Below, piece by piece: positions 29,284-39,683 of a stretch of DNA of 64,000 nucleotides (the stretch's first letter is position 1; each line of letters begins with the position of its first letter). The notes under the pieces were generated by a model that saw only the letters and a list, made by a program, of their open reading frames with translations, was not told where the DNA came from and did no database searches. The translations under genes were made by a program, and so were the position numbers. The stretch is taken from the NCBI GenBank assembly GCA_013215775.1, contig JABSQO010000004.1:62001-126000 (forward strand), given 5' to 3'. Origin of the DNA: Piscirickettsiaceae bacterium (GTDB lineage Bacteria; Pseudomonadota; Gammaproteobacteria; Nitrosococcales; Methylophagaceae).

Positions 29284-30156
29284 TTAATATTTGAAATGAG
29301 AAACTAAATTGGCAAAACCTTGTTGACCACATTTGTGGCCGGCAAGTTGGCAAGCAAAAGTTAGTGCGGATTGTAAATCATCATTATTAATTAAACGATG
29401 AATCATACCTGCATTAAAGCTGTCACCGGCACCCAGTGTATCAATGACTTGTGATGGAGGAAATGCTTTGCTGTGTAAAAGTTGACCATCAGCGTTGATT
29501 GCACAGGCACCTTGTTGACCCCAAGTGCAACTAGCCACTGTGTTTTGGGGTAGTGTTCTCAAAAAATCATCGGGTTTGTTGAAACAATGATAAGTCGCAT
29601 AGTGTTGCGAAAACATCAGTAGAGTCGGTAGTTCAAATAAAACGTCAATATTAGGCCGTGGTTTTTCGACTTCTAATGAGCAAGGTAAATCAGGATAGTG
29701 TGTTTTGATGTGTTCTAACATTAATAATGTTTCATCAATATTTCGACCTTCAAAATGTAACCAATCAAATTCGCTCAAATCGATAGTTTTAAAATGATTG
29801 AAGCTATATTCAGGACAATCCCGGTGATGCACAATACTGCGGCTACCCGATTGTTGGTTCAGAGTGATGTATGACGTAGGCATCTTACCTTCAGACAGGC
29901 GAGTACAAGCAGCTATATTAATCTGATAGTGTTCCAGATCGTTTAAAATGAGCTGTGAGTCAGGTTCATCAATCAATACACCAGCCCAATGACAGGAATG
30001 GTCAAATTGGCTAAGAATAGTGAGTGTATTGGTGGCATTACCTCCACGTGTTTGGTATTGAGATAGAGCACGAACCTCACTGTCTTCAGCAGGGTAATCA
30101 TCAACAAGATTGATGATATCGAGTGTCGCGATACCAATGGCGAGAATTCGTGCCAT
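29284..30156 (-). CDS. PfkB family carbohydrate kinase (ketohexokinase-like)
   Basis: The 290-residue ribokinase-fold enzyme has the N-terminal glycine pair region TRGGNATNTLTILSQF. The catalytic signature DTLGAGDSFNAGMIHRL near residue 245 carries the catalytic Asp. GGNA-x-N and the LHFEGRN segment resemble animal ketohexokinase and bacterial relatives, but the sugar substrate cannot be told from sequence. It lies 6 bases downstream of adk, so it is probably in the same transcript. Confidence 0.88.
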   Translation of the reverse strand: MARILAIGIATLDIINLVDDYPAEDSEVRALSQYQTRGGNATNTLTILSQFDHSCHWAGVLIDEPDSQLILNDLEHYQINIAACTRLSEGKMPTSYITLNQQSGSRSIVHHRDCPEYSFNHFKTIDLSEFDWLHFEGRNIDETLLMLEHIKTHYPDLPCSLEVEKPRPNIDVLFELPTLLMFSQHYATYHCFNKPDDFLRTLPQNTVASCTWGQQGACAINADGQLLHSKAFPPSQVIDTLGAGDSFNAGMIHRLINNDDLQSALTFACQLAGHKCGQQGFANLVSHFKY

Positions 30157-30162
30157 AACAGC

Positions 30163-30810
30163 CTAAAATTTATCGAATATTGCACCAACAGCAGCGGTAA
30201 TACCTTCAACGTCACCAGTACCTGCAACACTGTGCAATTTATGTTGATTTTGGTAATAAGCTATTAGAGGTTCTGTTTGCTGTTGATATGTATTTAAACG
30301 ATTACCGATGGTTGATTCGTTATCATCATCACGTTGAAATAATTCACCACCACATACATCACATTGACCTTCAACTTTTGGAGGAGACAAGTGAACATTA
30401 TAAATAGCGCCACAGTCTGTACATGTCCGACGTCCGGTTAAACGTTGTAGTAATTCTCCAAAATCAACATCAAGCAAAACGACACCTTGTAGTGGCTGAT
30501 CAAGCTCGGCCAACATGGCATCTAATGCTTCTGCCTGTGGAATATTACGTGGGAAACCATCAAGGATATAACCATTTTGGGCATCATCTTGTGATAAACG
30601 TTCTCGAATCAAGCCAATCACAATATCATCGGATACTAATGCACCAGCATCCATTGCGGATTTAGCTTGTTGACCTAATTCAGATCCAGATTTAACGGCG
30701 GCTCTCAACAAGTCACCAGTAGATATTTGAGGAATAGTATATTTTTTAGATAATACGACCCCTTGAGTACCTTTGCCTGAGCCGGGTGCGCCTAATAAAA
30801 CTGTTCTCAT
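30163..30810 (-). CDS. adk: Adenylate kinase with zinc-binding LID
   Basis: The enzyme interconverts AMP, ADP and ATP. The 215-residue long-form protein has the P-loop LLGAPGSGKGTQ, the NMP region STGDLLRAAV and DGFPRNIPQAE. The LID contains CTDCG and CDVCG, four cysteines spaced as in zinc-binding adenylate kinases, whereas E. coli Adk lacks them. It is followed closely by the PfkB kinase. Confidence 0.97.
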   Translation of the reverse strand: MRTVLLGAPGSGKGTQGVVLSKKYTIPQISTGDLLRAAVKSGSELGQQAKSAMDAGALVSDDIVIGLIRERLSQDDAQNGYILDGFPRNIPQAEALDAMLAELDQPLQGVVLLDVDFGELLQRLTGRRTCTDCGAIYNVHLSPPKVEGQCDVCGGELFQRDDDNESTIGNRLNTYQQQTEPLIAYYQNQHKLHSVAGTGDVEGITAAVGAIFDKF

Positions 30811-30845
30811 AAATTTCCTCGTTGCAATTTGGTATGGATTTAAAA

Positions 30846-31688
30846 TTAGGTGAGTGATGCGGTTAAACTATCAAGTTGTTCAGCTACTTGCTGCATTATT
30901 TCAGCTAATACTGATTCATCAAGTTGCAGTGTTTGCCACGCATTAGGGTCAAGTGGTGGTACATGATGATCGCCACTATGACCGAATTGTGCAGATGTCA
31001 CCATGATATCTGCGACGTGAACAATAGCAACTTCTAATAGAAACTCTTTAGCATCAGTTGGATTATGATGAAATTGTGTTATTTCAATTAATGATTTAGG
31101 TAGACGCCAAGATTTAATAAGAGCCGCGCCAACATGAGTGTGGTCAAACCCTAAGACATGTTGTTCTGCTTGGTAAATAATTTCATTACCAAATTGTGCT
31201 CTATTAATCGCTTCTCGGGATAATTCTGGAATAGATTGGTACATCACTAAACAGCCGATATTATGTAAGAGACCGGCTATAAAGAAAGATTCGGGAACAT
31301 CAACATTACATTTTTTTGCCAGTAAACGAGATGTTAATGCACAGGCAAGACTGTGTCGCCAAAATTCAGCCATATTGATCAAATTATCGGGAATGCCTTT
31401 AAATGCATTGATCACTGACGTGGCAAGGACTAATTGAACCAGTTCATTAGTGCCAATAATCGTAATGGCACGAGAGATAGTATTGATTTGTGACGGAAAG
31501 CCATAAAAGGGACTGTTCACTACTTTTAATAATCGAGTGGCCAGAGCAGGATCAGTGTTGATAACTTCACTGATTTGATCGACAGAGGTATTAGAATTTT
31601 GTATGAGAGCATCAAGTTGAGTATATGTGCTCGGCGGAGAAACTAACTTAAGTGATTTATTAACCAACGCATCGGGAGTGAGTGCCAT
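30846..31688 (-). CDS. HDOD domain signalling protein
   Basis: The 280-residue protein is nearly all HDOD domain: TDPALATRLLKVVNSPFYG, SRAITIIGTNELVQLVLA, and FIAGLLHNIGCLVMYQ, where LLHNIG shows the HD-like site. HDOD proteins are regulatory and usually lack hydrolase activity. They occur in motility and c-di-GMP networks. The start is 5 bases after the stop of a 49-residue gene upstream. Confidence 0.9.
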   Translation of the reverse strand: MALTPDALVNKSLKLVSPPSTYTQLDALIQNSNTSVDQISEVINTDPALATRLLKVVNSPFYGFPSQINTISRAITIIGTNELVQLVLATSVINAFKGIPDNLINMAEFWRHSLACALTSRLLAKKCNVDVPESFFIAGLLHNIGCLVMYQSIPELSREAINRAQFGNEIIYQAEQHVLGFDHTHVGAALIKSWRLPKSLIEITQFHHNPTDAKEFLLEVAIVHVADIMVTSAQFGHSGDHHVPPLDPNAWQTLQLDESVLAEIMQQVAEQLDSLTASLT

Positions 31689-31693
31689 TATTC

Positions 31694-31843
31694 TTACTCT
31701 GCTGTAGATGATTGAACATCATCAATTTGCAGATCAAATAAGACTTGTATGACAGGATGATCAAGATCGGTATAACGGAAAAGCTCCTTCCGTTGTTCGA
31801 TTTGCTGTTCAGTGCGTTCTGAATGTGTATTTCCCTCAGTCAT
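31694..31843 (-). CDS. Small acidic protein of unknown function (49 aa)
   Basis: The ATG at 31843 directly abuts the sppA stop (TAAATG), and the TAA at 31696-31694 lies 5 bases before the HDOD start. The tight packing argues that it is a real gene. The product is acidic and helical (SERTEQQIEQRKELFRYTDL, then DHPVIQVLFDLQIDD). A GGTATTCGG-type region gives only a weak ribosome binding site, so coupling to sppA translation is likely. I do not recognise a family. Confidence 0.7.
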   Translation of the reverse strand: MTEGNTHSERTEQQIEQRKELFRYTDLDHPVIQVLFDLQIDDVQSSTAE

Positions 31844-32827
31844 TTACCGAATACCTACTGTTGATGATTGAAAGATAAATTGGCTTATGCTTGCGCCTAA
31901 TTTACCTGCAAAACGATCCAAATAATTAGGGCGAGGGGTGTAATCGATAATATCTTCAGCCCCAATTATGTCTCTTGCTACAGTACTACTGTTTGCTAAA
32001 CCATCAATTAAACCTAATGGTAAGGCTTGTTCGCCTGACCAGAACAGTCCAGAAAATAGATCAGGATTATCAGCAAGACGATCGCCACGGCCGTCTTTCA
32101 CAACATCAATGAATTGCTGGTGGATATTATCCAGCATGGCATGTGCATGTTTCACATCTTGCTCTCTCATGGGTAAGAAAGGATCCAGGAATGCTTTATT
32201 CTCACCGGCAGTCAACGAACGACGTTCAATACCCAATTTTTTTATAGTTTCAGTAAAACCAAAACTGTCCATACGAACACCAATTGAGCCGACAATACTG
32301 GCTTTGTCTGCATAAATTTCTTTAGCGGCCACAGCAATGTAATAGCCACCCGAAGCACAAATATCTTGAATAACCGCATAAACGGGGAAGTCAGGACGGG
32401 TTTCTTGTAGGCGTTTTATTTCATCGTTAATAATGCCTGCTTGTACGGGACTACCACCTGGCGTATTGAGTCTTATAATTAGCCCTTGAGCATTAGGGCT
32501 ATCGAAAGCATTCCGAATGCCTGTCACGATCGTATCGGCATTAGCCTCAGCGTCAGCGGCAATCACACCATTTATTTCAACGAGGGCAGTATGTTTTTCT
32601 GAAGGGGTAGTAATATCACTAGATGGAATAGCCAGCATCAGTATGGCCACTAAGTAGGCAAACATTAATCCTTTAAAGACATAACCCCAACGGCGACTAG
32701 TACGTTGTTCTTTCAGCGCAGCAAAAGCGAGATCTTCCAAGACCTGACGTTCCCATGTGCTTGAATTATCAGTTGCGTCACCTGCGTTATTTGAACTAGA
32801 AGGTGGAAAGTCACCAAATGTAGCCAT
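31844..32827 (-). CDS. sppA: Signal peptide peptidase SppA (short form)
   Basis: This inner-membrane serine peptidase digests cleaved signal peptides. The 327-residue product has one N-terminal membrane helix (about 48-66, FKGLMFAYLVAILMLAIP). A ClpP-fold S49 domain follows, with LNTPGGSPVQAG, the nucleophile Ser in CASGGYYIAVAA, and the general-base Lys in AGENKAFLDPF. SIVGSIGVRMDSFG lies between them. It is the half-length form that oligomerises, unlike the 618-residue E. coli enzyme. Confidence 0.94.
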   Translation of the reverse strand: MATFGDFPPSSSNNAGDATDNSSTWERQVLEDLAFAALKEQRTSRRWGYVFKGLMFAYLVAILMLAIPSSDITTPSEKHTALVEINGVIAADAEANADTIVTGIRNAFDSPNAQGLIIRLNTPGGSPVQAGIINDEIKRLQETRPDFPVYAVIQDICASGGYYIAVAAKEIYADKASIVGSIGVRMDSFGFTETIKKLGIERRSLTAGENKAFLDPFLPMREQDVKHAHAMLDNIHQQFIDVVKDGRGDRLADNPDLFSGLFWSGEQALPLGLIDGLANSSTVARDIIGAEDIIDYTPRPNYLDRFAGKLGASISQFIFQSSTVGIR

Positions 32828-32880
32828 GTCAGTATTCGTCCTGTTACTTAGATCGTGAGGTAATCATAACAATTATCTCA

Positions 32881-33531
32881 CTACAAGTCGTTTAGAAAAT
32901 GTTCAACTTGTTGCAGATTGTCAATAATCGCTTGAGGTTGGCAGGCTCGGAGTGTCGTTATGTCATGAGCGCCATGGCTAATGGCTAAACTGTCTGCTCC
33001 TGCATTATGAGCCATCTGTAGATCATATTCAGTATCTCCAATCATCAGCGTTTCTTTGGCCGTAACACCAAAATAGTTGATCAATTCTTCTATCATCTGA
33101 GGATGAGGTTTGGAATGGCATTCATCAGCACAGCGTGTGGCGTGAAAATAGCTTTCTAAATCCGTGCTTTTTAATACCTTGTCTAGACCACGACGACTTT
33201 TACCCGTGGCTACGCCTAGAAAATAATTTTGTTCAGAGAGCCGTTTAATAAGATTATAGGCATGATCAAATAAGGGTGAGTCGATAGGATTGTTTAACCA
33301 TGTTTGCCGATAGGTATTTGCTAAGTGCTCAACAGTCTCAAGACTAGCATCAGGATAAAGTGCAACAATCGCTTCATTAAGACCAAGACCAATGATGTGA
33401 CTGATCGCGGTGTCTTCTAACGGTGGTAGAGACAATTGTGTAATGGCTTGTTGCATGCAGTTGACGATATGACTAGTCGAGTCCATTAGCGTGCCATCCC
33501 AATCAAATACAATTAGTTGATAGCGACTCAT
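32881..33531 (-). CDS. HAD family phosphatase (Gph-like)
   Basis: The 216-residue HAD-IA hydrolase has motif I VFDWDGTLMDS, motif II VATGKSRRGLD, and motif III/IV MIGDTEYDLQMAHNAG. Sequence style matches phosphoglycolate phosphatase-like proteins commonly encoded beside rluC. Its ATG overlaps the rluC stop by 4 bases, so the two are translationally coupled. Exact substrate is unknown. Confidence 0.9.
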   Translation of the reverse strand: MSRYQLIVFDWDGTLMDSTSHIVNCMQQAITQLSLPPLEDTAISHIIGLGLNEAIVALYPDASLETVEHLANTYRQTWLNNPIDSPLFDHAYNLIKRLSEQNYFLGVATGKSRRGLDKVLKSTDLESYFHATRCADECHSKPHPQMIEELINYFGVTAKETLMIGDTEYDLQMAHNAGADSLAISHGAHDITTLRACQPQAIIDNLQQVEHFLNDL

Positions 33532-34487
33532 GATGATTCTTTTAATTTTTGAAGGACACTTTGTAACTTCTCTGGCAAAGGTGCTTCAAGTAATAGTTCT
33601 TGTCCGCTAGTTGGATGGCGAATTCCTAGTTTCCATGCATGTAAAAATAATCGTTTTAAGCCAAATTTTTTCATGTCTTTATTGAAATTGCGTTGACCAT
33701 ATTTATCATCGCCAGCGACGGGATGATTCATATGCGCAGCATGAACACGGATTTGATGGGTGCGGCCGGTGTATAGAACCACCTCTGTTAACTGTGCTTG
33801 TGGAAAAGTTTCGATGGGGATAAAAACTGTTTTAGCTTGTTTTCCATTAGGATCGACACGCACCATGCGTTCACCAGATGACACAGTATTTTTCTGCAAT
33901 GGTTGCTCAACTAAACGTTGTTGGCCAGTCCAACTGCTTCTTAGTAGGGTGAGATAACGTTTATTGAGATCATGATTGATCATTTGTTGTTGTAGATTAA
34001 GTAAAGCTTTACGACTTTTCGCTAGTAATAAACAACCAGATGTATCGCGATCAAGTCGGTGCACTAATTCGAGATAAGGCAGTTCTGCACGAATAATGCG
34101 TAATGCTTCAATGATGCCTTGTTTAATATTGCTACCAGCATGAACTGCTATGCCAGGGGGTTTATTAAGAACTAATAAGTCGTCATCTTCGAATAAAATA
34201 CTGTCAGTCAGTTGTTGTGATAAATGATCGTTAACGGTAGTTGGAGTCGTGTTTTCTGCGGTACGAAGTGGGGGTATACGAACGGTATCGCCGAGTTGTA
34301 TTTTGTATGTTTGTTTGATCCGACCTTTATTAACACGCACTTCACCTTTGCGAATGGCACGATAAATACGACTTTTGGGCACCCCTTTTTCTAAGGACAG
34401 CAAAAAGTTATCAATTCGTTGCCCAGCATTCGAGGCTGTGATGTTAATAAATTGAACAGGATTAAGCTTGGTATCGCTATTTGTCAT
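33528..34487 (-). CDS. rluC: 23S rRNA pseudouridine(955/2504/2580) synthase
   Basis: The 319-residue protein has an N-terminal S4 RNA-binding domain (QRIDNFLLSLEKGVPKSRIY, then RAIRKGEVRVN). The RluA-type catalytic domain follows, with the nucleophilic Asp in LVHRLDRDTSGCLLL near residue 141, and then HQIRVHAAHMNHPVAGDDKYG. The rluC-rne divergent arrangement is conserved in gammaproteobacteria and supports RluC over other RluA paralogues. Confidence 0.95.
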   Translation of the reverse strand: MTNSDTKLNPVQFINITASNAGQRIDNFLLSLEKGVPKSRIYRAIRKGEVRVNKGRIKQTYKIQLGDTVRIPPLRTAENTTPTTVNDHLSQQLTDSILFEDDDLLVLNKPPGIAVHAGSNIKQGIIEALRIIRAELPYLELVHRLDRDTSGCLLLAKSRKALLNLQQQMINHDLNKRYLTLLRSSWTGQQRLVEQPLQKNTVSSGERMVRVDPNGKQAKTVFIPIETFPQAQLTEVVLYTGRTHQIRVHAAHMNHPVAGDDKYGQRNFNKDMKKFGLKRLFLHAWKLGIRHPTSGQELLLEAPLPEKLQSVLQKLKESS

Positions 34488-35059
34488 AAAAAGATCGATT
34501 TCTATTGCTGATAGTGCAATGGACTGTTATATTTAGAAGTTGGTCTGTTTGTTAGTGGTATCAGTATACCGACTTTTAATTAATATGGCCTGAAAATAGC
34601 GTCGTCGCTCCTTCAAGATAAGAAGTTGATGCGGCAGAACGCATGAACAAGTTTTGAACGACACGTTTAACATAGGTTAGGCGTGATAGGTGCTCATTAT
34701 AGAGCATATAGTTAAATGGTTCCCACGTCTTGGCAATAACAATAAATAATGCACAAGACAGGACAACAGCAAGTAATTAATAAAAATGTAGGTGTCCGGC
34801 AGCTACACCATGGGGTGAAGCGCTGATACTGAGATATGTGTCGCAAATAATGTTGTGACGTGATTTTTTCGGAATACTACTGGCTAGTACAAGATCACAA
34901 AAATAGCTAAAAGCAATGTGTTAACAGAAAGATACAAATACATTGTGACTATTAATTGCGGATAGGCAATTTGTCCTGTAATCGTCACTAAATTGATGAT
35001 GCATTGTCCTTGGAAACAAGGATGAACCAGCGTGTGAACCTCCAATAAGAGGTTAGTGC
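34488..35059 (+). promoter_or_regulatory. Long intergenic region holding the rne leader
   Basis: This 572-base gap between divergent rluC and rne has no convincing coding frame. By analogy with E. coli, whose rne mRNA has a leader of about 360 bases that RNase E itself recognises, most of it is probably untranslated rne leader plus two divergent promoters. The last 55 bases hold two clear hairpins (listed separately). A GGTGT/ACACC pairing near 34791-34809 may be another stem. I cannot place the promoters with confidence. Confidence 0.65.
35007..35054 (+). promoter_or_regulatory. Paired hairpins at the rne translation start
   Basis: The first stem, TCCTTG (35007-35012) and CAAGGA (35017-35022), has a GAAA tetraloop. 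The second, AACCTC (35037-35042) and GAGGTT (35049-35054), has a six-base loop. The second stem contains the GAGG ribosome binding site 6-9 bases before the ATG at 35060, so folding would hide it. This fits feedback control of RNase E, but the mechanism here is inferred. Confidence 0.7.
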
Positions 35060-37481
<2,422 letters not shown>

Positions 37482-37498
<17 letters not shown>

Positions 37499-37757
37499 AT
37501 TTAATAATGAACACCTGCTGACCTTAATCGGTCGGCAGGTGGAATATATGCAACAGCAATGTGAAATTATTGAGTTACTTGATGGCTGTGAATTTGTTTT
37601 ACAGGTGCTGAAAGATGATACAAATATTCAAGCAACACAATATGGTGAAGGCCATCGTGCTGTGCCTGTAACGTATATTTTACCGGTGTTTGATGGAGAA
37701 GGTGATCTCCATGCAGAATTGATTTCGGCTGGTTTGGATAAATTATTAACCGATTAA
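37482..37757 (+). CDS. Small conserved protein of unknown function
   Basis: The 91-residue product (from MPANHKFNN) is predicted cytosolic, with [20 protein letters not shown] and a beta-rich remainder ending in ISAGLDKLL. It overlaps the last 17 bases of rne and the convergent kdsB end by 12, showing strong packing. An in-frame ATG at 37452 would overlap rne further and seems unlikely. I do not recognise a characterised family; the position directly after rne suggests co-transcription. Confidence 0.75.
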
Positions 37758-38498
37758 TTGGCGAACTTCATCTAAATCTTGTTGTGTATCAACACCATGT
37801 CCTGGATTTACTTTAGCAGCGGTTAAATGAATTCTTTTGCCGTGGTACAAAGCCCGTAATTGTTCCAAAGATTCTTCCTGCTCTAATACGCATGGACTTA
37901 GTTCAGCATAGTGGTTCAAAAAACTTGCACGATAGCCATATAAACCAAGATGGCGGTAATGTGGCAAATCTGGTGGTAGCGTAGATTGTTGATCAAAGTG
38001 ATCGCGCATCCAAGGAATAGGTGCACGACTAAAATACAAAGCATAGCCTTGTTTATCCATGATGACTTTAACTACATTAGGGTCAAAAATATGTTTTTCC
38101 TGATCAATTTGACTATATAAACTTGTGATATCAGCATCTTGATGTTGCTGCATATCATCTGCCACTTGATTGATCAAACTAGCAGGCAGACAAGGTTCAT
38201 CACCTTGAACGTTAATAATAATATCGTCATCTGCAAAATGCATTAGCTTAGCAACTTCAGCAAGCCGATCGGTACCAGAAGGATGATCAGAACGTGTCAT
38301 ACAAACATTGGCCCCGAAATTTTTAGCAACCTGCTCAATTCGCTTATCGTCTGTTGCGATAATGACCTCTGTGGCAAGGCTTTCTTTAGCTCGGTCATAA
38401 ACATGTTGTATCATTGGTTTGCCAGCAATATCTAGCAGAGGTTTTCCCGGTAAACGGGTAGAAGCATAGCGAGCAGGGATAACAATTTTGAAAGTCAT
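37746..38498 (-). CDS. kdsB: 3-deoxy-manno-octulosonate cytidylyltransferase
   Basis: CMP-Kdo synthetase, activating Kdo for lipid A core assembly. The 250-residue product has IVIPARYASTRLPGKPL at the N terminus, TRSDHPSGTDRLAEV, VQGDEPCLPASLI with the metal-binding Asp, and PGHGVDTQQDL at the end. I chose the ATG at 38498 because it gives the family N terminus; 38519 would overlap the trm112 gene. It is the last gene of the leftward lipid A/envelope cluster. Confidence 0.96.
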   Translation of the reverse strand: MTFKIVIPARYASTRLPGKPLLDIAGKPMIQHVYDRAKESLATEVIIATDDKRIEQVAKNFGANVCMTRSDHPSGTDRLAEVAKLMHFADDDIIINVQGDEPCLPASLINQVADDMQQHQDADITSLYSQIDQEKHIFDPNVVKVIMDKQGYALYFSRAPIPWMRDHFDQQSTLPPDLPHYRHLGLYGYRASFLNHYAELSPCVLEQEESLEQLRALYHGKRIHLTAAKVNPGHGVDTQQDLDEVRQLIG

Positions 38499-38505
38499 CT
38501 TATCG

Positions 38506-38685
38506 TTATAGCCCTTCATCAGCCGCTAATTCACGAGCCTCATCGGTCAACATAACCGGAATATCATCACGAATAGGGTAAGCCAGACGGCAAGCAGGGC
38601 AGATGAGTTCTTGTTCTTTTTTAAGGTAATTCAGGCTGCCTTTACAACTTGGGCAAGCTAGAATTTCGAGTAAGGTTTTATCCAT
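38506..38685 (-). CDS. Trm112 family zinc-ribbon protein (YcaR-like)
   Basis: The 59-residue protein begins [18 protein letters not shown] and has a second Cys pair in [20 protein letters not shown], the usual Trm112/YcaR pattern for one zinc. It lies between lpxK and kdsB exactly as ycaR does in E. coli and Pseudomonas. It overlaps the lpxK end by 8 bases and is 7 bases from the kdsB start. Role in bacteria is not settled; eukaryotic Trm112 activates methyltransferases. Confidence 0.93.
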   Translation of the reverse strand: MDKTLLEILACPSCKGSLNYLKKEQELICPACRLAYPIRDDIPVMLTDEARELAADEGL

Positions 38686-39661
38686 GAGATGAGAGTCCTG
38701 CTAGTTTTTGTAGAATTTGTTGTTCAAGTTTACCGCTTATTGTTGCTTCTATGGGAATGAACCACATATTTTTATTGGCAAATGATTGGCATTTTACCGA
38801 ATCTTTTTCAGTCATAAGAATTGGCTTATCGTCGTCAAATTGTAAATCAGTTATTACAAAGCGGTGATGATCGAAAAAAGCATGAGGCTGGATGGTTAAT
38901 CCTTGTTCCGACAACTGATTAAAAAATCGTTGTGGGTTGCCAATGCCAGCGATGGCGTGAACTGATTCGTTGATAAAATGAGATAAGTCTTTTTTGAGTT
39001 CGGAATCGGCAAGGTTAATCGCCTGTCCTTGTAATAGCTCCATATTATAGTCAGCTGATGGGTTGCCATTATGCACCATAAAATCAATTTTTTTTAAACG
39101 AGACAATGGCTCACGTAAGGGTCCTGCAGGTAGACAATATTGATTGCCAAAAAGACGTTGGCCATCGGCCACTACAATTTCAATATCACGGCCTAAAGCA
39201 TAATGTTGCAAGCCATCATCAGCGATGATGATATTGCAATCAGATTGTTGTAATAGCATCATGCTTGCAGCAACACGGTTGGGTGCAACGACCATCGGAC
39301 AGCCAGTGTGTCGGCTGATAATAATGGGTTCATCACCGACAATGCTGGGATCACTTTGTGGGCTGACAAGTTGTGGGTAATGGTCAGCTTTTCCACCATA
39401 ACCTCGGCTAATAATTCCGGGCTGTAAACCAGCATGTTTAAGTTGCTTAACTAGCCATATAACAAAAGGCGTTTTCCCTGTGCCACCCACTGTAATATTG
39501 CCGACAATGATAACGGGGACGGGAAATCGGTATTGTTTAAAAATACCCACATTATAAAGTGCTTGCCGGCACCAAATAATAAGGCGATATAAAAGGCTTA
39601 GAGGCCATAATAACCAGCGAATAGGGTGTAATTGATACCAACTGTTAATAAGCCAGTTCAT
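38678..39661 (-). CDS. lpxK: Tetraacyldisaccharide 4'-kinase
   Basis: Membrane-associated kinase phosphorylating the lipid A precursor at the 4' position. The 327-residue product has an N-terminal amphipathic/membrane segment ([17 protein letters not shown]). The P-loop is [15 protein letters not shown] near residues 53-67, followed by [15 protein letters not shown] and [15 protein letters not shown]. It follows msbA by 22 bases and probably shares its transcript. Confidence 0.96.
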   Translation of the reverse strand: MNWLINSWYQLHPIRWLLWPLSLLYRLIIWCRQALYNVGIFKQYRFPVPVIIVGNITVGGTGKTPFVIWLVKQLKHAGLQPGIISRGYGGKADHYPQLVSPQSDPSIVGDEPIIISRHTGCPMVVAPNRVAASMMLLQQSDCNIIIADDGLQHYALGRDIEIVVADGQRLFGNQYCLPAGPLREPLSRLKKIDFMVHNGNPSADYNMELLQGQAINLADSELKKDLSHFINESVHAIAGIGNPQRFFNQLSEQGLTIQPHAFFDHHRFVITDLQFDDDKPILMTEKDSVKCQSFANKNMWFIPIEATISGKLEQQILQKLAGLSSHG

Positions 39662-39683
39662 GGTTTATTAATCATTACTTTTA

